Source: CAXTKD01 sp964244885 | Lineage (GTDB): Bacteria; Pseudomonadota; Alphaproteobacteria; Sphingomonadales; Sphingomonadaceae | Length of the DNA stretch: 64,000 bases | Assembly: GCA_964244885.1 (NCBI GenBank) | Contig: CAXTKD010000008.1 | Coordinates: 62,001-126,000 of the forward strand | Direction of reading: 5' to 3' | In this document: positions 59,595 through 64,000 of the stretch, piece by piece | Layout of the letters: every line of letters starts with the position of its first letter | How positions within the stretch are numbered: the stretch's first letter is position 1 | The notes under the pieces: generated by a model | Databases searched by the model: none | What the model was told of the DNA's origin: nothing | The model's input: only the letters and a program-made list of their open reading frames with translations | Translations under genes and position numbers: made by a program

Positions 59595-61133
59595 ATGACC
59601 GATATCGTGAAGATCTTCGACACCACCCTGCGCGACGGCGAGCAGTCGCCCGGCTGCTCGATGAACCTGGAGGAGAAGCTGCGCGTCGCGGCGCAGCTCG
59701 AGGCGCTTGGCGTCGATATCATCGAGGCGGGGTTCGCCATCGCCTCCGAGGGCGACTTCGAGGCGGTGAGCGAGGTGGCGAAACAGTGCCAGCGCGCGAC
59801 CGTCGCCAGCCTGGCGCGCGCGGCGCTCGGCGATATCGACCGCGCCTGGGCGGCGGTCCGACACGCCCGGGCGCCCCGCATCCACAGCTTCATCGCGACC
59901 TCGCCGCTCCACATGCGCGCCAAGCTCAACATGACGCCGGAGCAGGTGCTGGAGGCGATCCGCGTGACGATCAGCCACGCGCGCAACCTCTGCCCCGACG
60001 TCGAGTGGTCGGCGGAGGACGCGACGCGCTCCGACCCCGACTTCCTGGCGCGCGCCATCGAGACCGCGATCAATGCCGGCGCGACGACGATCAACCTGCC
60101 CGATACCGTCGGCTATGCGACGCCCGAGACCTACGGCGCGATGTTCAGGGACATGATCGAGCGCGTGCCGAACGCCGACAAGGTGGTGTTCTCGACGCAT
60201 TGCCACAATGACCTCGGCCTCGCGGTCGCCAACACGCTCGCGGCGGTGATGGCGGGCGCGCGGCAGGTCGAATCGACGATCAACGGGATCGGCGAGCGCG
60301 CGGGCAATGCGGCGGCGGAGGAGATCGCGATGGCGCTGAAGGTGCGCCACGACGTGATGCCCTATCGCACCAACATCGTCTCGACCGAGATCACGCGGTC
60401 GAGCCGCATGGTCTCGGGCATCACCGGCTTCCAGGTGCAGCCGAACAAGGCGATCGTCGGCGCCAACGCCTTCGCGCACGAGAGCGGCATCCACCAGGAC
60501 GGCATGCTCAAGGACCGCGAGACCTATGAGATCATGACGCCCGAAAGCGTTGGCCTATCCGAAAGCTCGCTGGTGATGGGCAAGCATTCGGGCCGCGCCG
60601 CCTTCAAGCAGAAGCTCGAGGACCTGGGCTATGCGCTGCTCGACAACGAATTCCAGGACGCCTTCAAGCGCTTCAAGGACCTGGCCGACGCCAAGAAGCA
60701 CGTCTACGACGAGGATATCACCGCGCTCGTCGACGACGAGGTGCTGCGCGGCCACGACGCGATCCAGGTCGTCGAGGTCGAAGTCTACTGCGGCTCGAAC
60801 GGCCAGCGCGCGATCCTGACGCTGTCGATCGACGGCGCCGACAAGATCGCGGCGTCGAAGGGCAATGGCCCGGTCGATGCGCTGTTCAACTGCGTCCGCC
60901 AGCTCGTGCCGCACGATCGCGGCGTGCTCCAGCTCTACCAGGTCCACGCCGTCTCGGCGGGCACCGACGCGCAGGCGGGGGTAACGGTGGTGCTGGAGGA
61001 GGACGGACGGACGGTGCGCGGCCTTGGCACCGACGTCGACACGATGGTCGCCTCGGTACGGGCCTACGTCAACGCGCTCAACAAGCTTCAGGTGAAGCGG
61101 GGGCGGCATGCGCTGGAGCCGCTGAGCGCCTAG
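59595..61133 (+). CDS. leuA: 2-isopropylmalate synthase
   Basis: The 512-aa enzyme condenses acetyl-CoA and 2-oxoisovalerate, the first committed step of leucine synthesis. It has FDTTLRDGEQSPGCSMNLEEKLRVA at the N-terminus, VVFSTHCHNDLGLAVANTLAAVMAGARQVESTINGIGERAGNAAAEEIAMAL (metal His residues), GIHQDGMLKDRETYEIMTP (linker), and a C-terminal LeuA dimer regulatory domain for Leu feedback (VEVEVYCGSNGQRAILTLSIDGADK). ATG 59595 is the first in-frame start after the leader. Its stop shares CTAG (61130-61133) with the convergent vapC stop. Confidence 0.95.
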   Translation: MTDIVKIFDTTLRDGEQSPGCSMNLEEKLRVAAQLEALGVDIIEAGFAIASEGDFEAVSEVAKQCQRATVASLARAALGDIDRAWAAVRHARAPRIHSFIATSPLHMRAKLNMTPEQVLEAIRVTISHARNLCPDVEWSAEDATRSDPDFLARAIETAINAGATTINLPDTVGYATPETYGAMFRDMIERVPNADKVVFSTHCHNDLGLAVANTLAAVMAGARQVESTINGIGERAGNAAAEEIAMALKVRHDVMPYRTNIVSTEITRSSRMVSGITGFQVQPNKAIVGANAFAHESGIHQDGMLKDRETYEIMTPESVGLSESSLVMGKHSGRAAFKQKLEDLGYALLDNEFQDAFKRFKDLADAKKHVYDEDITALVDDEVLRGHDAIQVVEVEVYCGSNGQRAILTLSIDGADKIAASKGNGPVDALFNCVRQLVPHDRGVLQLYQVHAVSAGTDAQAGVTVVLEEDGRTVRGLGTDVDTMVASVRAYVNALNKLQVKRGRHALEPLSA

Positions 61134-61504
61134 CTGTCGGTAGGCGGGGCGGCGATGCCGAGGCGTTCGGCGGCGACCTGGAGTCGCTTGTCCCGCGTCC
61201 AAAACGAGGTGCCTTCGCTCAATCGGGCAGAGGCGAGCAAATGAGCATCGACGTAGCCGATTCCCCGGCCAAATAGAGATTTGGTTTCGATAAACGCCAT
61301 GACCTCATCGTCTTCGGCGACTTCAGCAAGCGCGAGGCCGTTCAAGAAGCTAAGGATCGCCTTGCGGTCGCCGAGGGTGCCGACCGCAAGTTCGCCCAAA
61401 ATGAAGGGGTGCATAAGAACGTCATCACGGTCGAGCAGGATTGCAAGCCTGTCGTTGCCGCGCGCGAGATGGTCGATCCAGATTGACGTATCGACCAGAA
61501 TCAT
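61130..61504 (-). CDS. vapC: VapC-type PIN-domain toxin
   Basis: The 124-aa protein has the PIN-domain acidic residues: ILVDTSIWIDHL (first Asp), FILGELAVGTLGDRKA (Glu), GYVDAHLLASARL (Asp) and FWTRDKRLQVAAE (last Asp). It would be a ribonuclease toxin. It overlaps vapB by 4 bp and ends in the same CTAG tetranucleotide as leuA, the two stop codons being superposed on opposite strands. Confidence 0.88.
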   Translation of the reverse strand: MILVDTSIWIDHLARGNDRLAILLDRDDVLMHPFILGELAVGTLGDRKAILSFLNGLALAEVAEDDEVMAFIETKSLFGRGIGYVDAHLLASARLSEGTSFWTRDKRLQVAAERLGIAAPPTDS

Positions 61505-61695
61505 TCGGCCGGGCGTCGCCTAGGGGGGACGGTGAAGCCGGGCTCAGTTCCGCCGAGACGAGCGAGCCGCCGAGCGCTCTCGCGTGCAATCAATGCACGC
61601 AGCCCTTCACGCACAAGCGTCGATTTTTCTTTAACGCCGACGAGCGCCGCCGCTCGCTCTAAAAGCTCATCGTCTATTGATACCGTCGTTCGCAT
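61501..61695 (-). CDS. vapB: VapB-type antitoxin
   Basis: The 64-aa protein starts RTTVSIDDELLERAAALVGVKEKSTLVREGLRALIARESARRLARLGG, a VapB/ribbon-helix-helix (type II TA VapB, DUF2191-like) antitoxin, with C-terminal FTVPPRRRPAE as the toxin-binding tail. GGAG lies before ATG 61695. It is upstream of and overlaps vapC. A perfect inverted repeat 25 bases upstream is the likely autoregulation site. Confidence 0.88.
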   Translation of the reverse strand: MRTTVSIDDELLERAAALVGVKEKSTLVREGLRALIARESARRLARLGGTEPGFTVPPRRRPAE

Positions 61696-61719
61696 GGCAG
61701 CTCTCCTGCGGAGATAATA

Positions 61720-61733
61720 GCATCAGATGATGC
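61720..61733. promoter_or_regulatory. Inverted repeat upstream of vapB
   Basis: GCATCA-GA-TGATGC is a perfect 6-bp inverted repeat, 25-38 bases before ATG 61695. VapB proteins autoregulate through palindromes in this position, so this is a candidate operator. Confidence 0.55.
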
Positions 61734-61745
61734 CGTAATCCATGC

Positions 61746-62645
61746 CTACCCGCCCACGACGAAGCAACTTCCTCCAGCCCGCGTCAGTTTCTGGCAAAGT
61801 TGCTTTGCCTCGTCTCTCGCTGCGAAGGGGCCGACTTGCAGGCGGATGACGTCCCCGCGATCAGCGTAGATCGGCGGGGCGTCGCCGATCGCGGCCTTCT
61901 GCTTCGACGGCAGCCTGGCCCAGGTGTCGCTCGCCTGAAGCCGGCTGGCGAACGCGCCGATCTGGACGCGGTAGTTGGCGGCCGGAAGCTTGGCGACAGG
62001 CTCGGGTGCGGGAGGCGCCGCGGCCGACGGTGCGGCGGCGGCGGTCACGACGGGTGGCAGCGCCGCCGCTTGCACCAGCCCCTGCACCGCGCTCGGCAGC
62101 GAGTTCACCAGCTGGTCGCCGCGCGCTTTCTCGGGCGGGGTGAGCTTCGCCAGCATCGACGCCATCGCGGGGGTCGCCTCGGCGAGCAAAAGCTTCTCGG
62201 CGCGGCGCATGTAGGCGTAGCCGAGGCTGCGGTTGGCGGCGACTCCGTCGCCGTTGAAATAGGCGACGCCCAGCGCGTATTGCGCCCGCGCTTCGTCCTG
62301 CAACGCCGCCTGCGTCAGCCAGCGCAGGCCTTCGGGCCGGGTCGCCGGCTGGGTGATCAGCGCGAGGCCGAGCTTGGCCTGCGCCGGGCCGTGGCCCTTG
62401 ATCGCGGCCTTCAGGAAATAGGTCTGCGCCATCGCCGGGTCCGGCAGCACGCCGCGCCCCAGCTTGTAGGCCTGCCCCAGGTCGAACAGCGCGTCGGGGT
62501 CGCCGCGCGCCGCATAGGGCAGCCACTCGGTGACCGCCCCCTTGTAGTCGCCGGCGCGCCACTTCATCACGCCGTCCTTGACGGCGGCGAGGGCTGGCTC
62601 GGCGGCGAGAAGCGGCAGGAGCGCCGCGAGAATCCGTAACTTCAT
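61746..62645 (-). CDS. Sel1-repeat and SPOR-domain envelope protein
   Basis: The 299-aa protein has a signal peptide (LRILAALLPLLAAEPALAAV), a TPR/Sel1-like repeat region (DPDALFDLGQAYKLGRGVLPDPAMAQTYFLKAAIKGHGPAQAKLG, then ARAQYALGVAYFNGDGVAANRSLGYAYMRRAEK), a proline/alanine-rich linker, and a C-terminal SPOR domain (YRVQIGAFASRLQASDTWARL ... DVIRLQVGPFAARDEAKQLCQKLTRAGGSCFVV). SPOR domains bind denuded glycan strands at the septum, so it is probably periplasmic with a role near division sites. It is divergent from the ParA gene. Confidence 0.88.
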   Translation of the reverse strand: MKLRILAALLPLLAAEPALAAVKDGVMKWRAGDYKGAVTEWLPYAARGDPDALFDLGQAYKLGRGVLPDPAMAQTYFLKAAIKGHGPAQAKLGLALITQPATRPEGLRWLTQAALQDEARAQYALGVAYFNGDGVAANRSLGYAYMRRAEKLLLAEATPAMASMLAKLTPPEKARGDQLVNSLPSAVQGLVQAAALPPVVTAAAAPSAAAPPAPEPVAKLPAANYRVQIGAFASRLQASDTWARLPSKQKAAIGDAPPIYADRGDVIRLQVGPFAARDEAKQLCQKLTRAGGSCFVVGG

Positions 62646-62735
62646 TGCGAGGACGGTCTAGCAGGAGTCGCGCCCCACCGCGCGATCGCCGCCGCCCGGC
62701 GTCTCGCGCGCGGGGCGACTCATCGCAAACGGGAA

Positions 62736-62771
62736 GAGGCCCGTCCCCGGAAACTCTCGGGGACGGGCCTC
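62736..62771. terminator. Perfect 14-bp hairpin in a divergent intergenic region
   Basis: GAGGCCCGTCCCCG (62736-62749) pairs perfectly with CGGGGACGGGCCTC (62758-62771) around an 8-base loop. No T-tract follows on the plus strand; on the minus strand TTCCCGTTTGC follows. The position, between divergent genes, is odd for a terminator and could mark the end of an unrecognised small RNA. The remaining 62646-62957 holds no gene. Confidence 0.5.
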
Positions 62772-62871
62772 TGACGCGCCGGCCGGCGGGCCTTACGCGG
62801 TTCGATACGCAACGCTACTCGAACAGGAACGGATGTGGGGTGAAACGGCGATATTTCAAGATCGGAAAGTG

Positions 62872-62887
62872 CTTAACCCGGGTTAAG
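62872..62887. promoter_or_regulatory. 16-bp perfect palindrome upstream of the ParA-like gene
   Basis: CTTAACCCGGGTTAAG is fully self-complementary and lies about 70 bases before ATG 62958. It resembles an operator for a dimeric regulator. The TTAA-N6-TTAA layout is one base short of the CtrA consensus (TTAA-N7-TTAA). Confidence 0.45.
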
Positions 62888-62957
62888 ATCGCGGGTTTAC
62901 GAAATCGAAAGCCGCTAGGCGCATGGTGCGATTTCAGGGCAGGGTGAAGGGCAGACG

Positions 62958-63662
62958 ATGCGGGTGCTCGCGTTGGCGTCGCAGAAGGGCGGGTCGGGAA
63001 AGACCACCTTGAGCGGCCATCTCGCCGTCGAGGCGGAGCGCGCCGGCTTCGGCCCGGTGGCCCTGATCGACATCGACCCGCAGGGGTCGCTCACCGACTG
63101 GTGGAACGAGCGCGAAGCCGATGCGCCGGCGTTCGCGCAGACCACCGTGCCGCGCCTCGCCGCCGATCTCGACAACCTGCGCGCGCAAGGCTTCAAGCTC
63201 GCCGTCATCGACACGCCGCCGGCGATCACGCTGGCGATCCAGAGCGTCGTCGCGGTCGCCGAGCTGATCTGCATCCCGACGCGCCCGAGCCCGCACGATC
63301 TCCGCGCCGCCGGCGCCACCGTCGAGCTTTGCGAGCGCGCCGGAAAGCCGCTGGTCTTCATCGTCAACGCCGCGACGCCGCGCGCGCGCATCACAGCCGA
63401 GGCGGCGGTCGCGCTGTCGCAGCACGGCACCGTCGCGCCGGTCACCATCCACCAGCGCACCGATTATGCCGCGAGCATGATCGACGGCCGGACGGTGATG
63501 GAGACCGACCCGACCGGCAAGTCCGCCGCCGAGGTCGCCGCGCTGTGGCGCTACGTCGCCGACCGGCTGGAGCGCAACTTCCGCCGCACCGTGTTCAACG
63601 CCCCCGGCACGATGGCCGCGCCCGCCGCGCGCGCCGGATTCGGCCGCCGGGCCGTCGCGTAA
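62958..63662 (+). CDS. ParA/MinD-family ATPase
   Basis: The 234-aa protein has the deviant Walker A QKGGSGKTTLSGHLA, switch/Walker A' region LIDIDPQGSLTDWW, and Walker B-like LAVIDTPPAITL. It lacks an N-terminal DNA-binding extension, so it is the small ParA type that often acts with a partner to position cargo such as chemoreceptor arrays, conjugation or cell-pole components. The next gene (63675), 12 bp away, is the likely partner. It is chromosomal, not a plasmid partition gene by context. Confidence 0.88.
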   Translation: MRVLALASQKGGSGKTTLSGHLAVEAERAGFGPVALIDIDPQGSLTDWWNEREADAPAFAQTTVPRLAADLDNLRAQGFKLAVIDTPPAITLAIQSVVAVAELICIPTRPSPHDLRAAGATVELCERAGKPLVFIVNAATPRARITAEAAVALSQHGTVAPVTIHQRTDYAASMIDGRTVMETDPTGKSAAEVAALWRYVADRLERNFRRTVFNAPGTMAAPAARAGFGRRAVA

Positions 63663-63674
63663 AGAGAGCCAACA

Positions 63675-64000
63675 ATGCCCGAACCCCGCCCGCTCGCCGC
63701 GCTCACCGCCAGCCTGCTCGCCCGAAAGGGACAGGCGCGCCCGGCGGTACGCCCCGCCTTCATGCCGCGCGCGGTGCCGGAGCCTGCCCCAGCGGTCGTC
63801 CAGCAGCAGGCGCGGCTCGCCAGCCTCTATCCGCCGGTCGAGCGCGAGCTCTATGCCCCGCCCGAGCGCGCGCCCGGCGAGCGCCGCGTCGCGCTGACGC
63901 TCCGGCTCGATGACGCGCGCCACCTCCAGCTGAAGCTGCTCGCCGCCCGCCGCCGCACCAGCGCCCAGGCGCTGCTCGTCGACGCGCTCGACGAGATGCT
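63675..64000 (+). CDS. Partner of the ParA-like ATPase, partial
   Basis: At least 108 codons are present and the frame is open at the window edge. The N-terminus is proline/alanine-rich (LAALTASLLARKGQARPAVRPAFMPRAVPEP), followed by a more structured part RRVALTLRLDDARHLQLKLLAARRRTSAQALLVDALDEML, which looks like a ribbon-helix-helix or related DNA-binding segment. It starts 12 bp after the ParA stop and is probably co-transcribed. No family is named with certainty. Confidence 0.7.
   Translation, partial: MPEPRPLAALTASLLARKGQARPAVRPAFMPRAVPEPAPAVVQQQARLASLYPPVERELYAPPERAPGERRVALTLRLDDARHLQLKLLAARRRTSAQALLVDALDEM

Noticed and set aside
62872..62887. CtrA-binding site
   Set aside because: The half-sites are six bases apart rather than seven, so it is listed only as a palindrome of unknown function.
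62958..63662. Plasmid partition locus implying a plasmid
   Set aside because: The ATPase is the small chromosomal type and sits beside leuA, divK and hspQ; no replication gene is visible.

Overview
The window looks like chromosomal DNA of a high-GC alphaproteobacterium, most probably a sphingomonad. The right-hand end supports this: DivK next to a DUF3572 gene, HspQ, a PEP-CTERM protein beside leuA, and a small ParA followed by a ribbon-helix-helix-like gene. TonB-dependent receptors are the outer-membrane uptake genes. Assignments come from reading the sequence and recalling families; no database search was run.

Positions 1-53571 are a mosaic accessory region. Positions 53572-64000 are ordinary chromosome. 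The boundary is a tRNA-Ser(CGA) gene (53572-53661, minus strand) whose 3' end faces the mosaic. A degraded tRNA-like 3' half (53346-53392) and a decapitated large serine recombinase (51806-52978) lie just inside.

The mosaic consists of functional modules separated by ends of one family of IS6-type elements and a related 185-bp MITE-like element. From left to right: a partial phosphatidylserine decarboxylase cut by an IS (2-784); an FdhF/YdeP-type molybdopterin oxidoreductase (1429-3717); an ABC ATPase stump; a six-gene operon (MFS transporter, SnoaL-like, alpha/beta hydrolase, saccharopine-dehydrogenase-like, small protein, DJ-1/PfpI; 4250-9007) converging on a TonB-dependent receptor (9160-11589); nested IS6 copies, a MITE and an IS1111 end (11870-13675); and a large CoA-dependent catabolic cluster (13691-37378).

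The catabolic cluster has its own MFS transporter and TonB receptor, paired acyl-CoA dehydrogenases, two acyl-CoA synthetases, a family III CoA-transferase, two MaoC-type hydratases, an HpcH/HpaI lyase, a homogentisate-dioxygenase-like protein, a class A flavin monooxygenase, a TPP enzyme, a class II aldolase, an SDR, a Cys-less thiolase homologue with a DUF35 partner, and a TetR regulator. The MaoC, DUF35 and thiolase-like genes resemble the ChsH/Ltp2 side-chain cleavage module of steroid degradation. Three promoters in the cluster share a -35/spacer motif (TTGAC, 4 nt, RTGCCA), which suggests one regulon.

After remnants of a receptor and a peroxiredoxin, an intact IS6 and a frameshifted IS1111-group element (37577-40470), comes a complete soluble chemosensory cluster on the minus strand (40454-50961). 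It encodes a double-tip soluble MCP, a triple CheW, CheB, CheR, CheA, a STAS-like protein, CheY, CheC and a PAS hybrid histidine kinase. No flagellar or pilus gene accompanies it.

The chromosomal part carries tRNA-Ser, hspQ, divK, a five-gene operon (DUF3572, HAD, RidA, GDPD, GNAT/FemAB-like), a PEP-CTERM protein, leuA with a probable leucine-rich leader peptide, a VapBC pair, a Sel1-SPOR protein and a ParA-like ATPase with a partial partner at the window edge.
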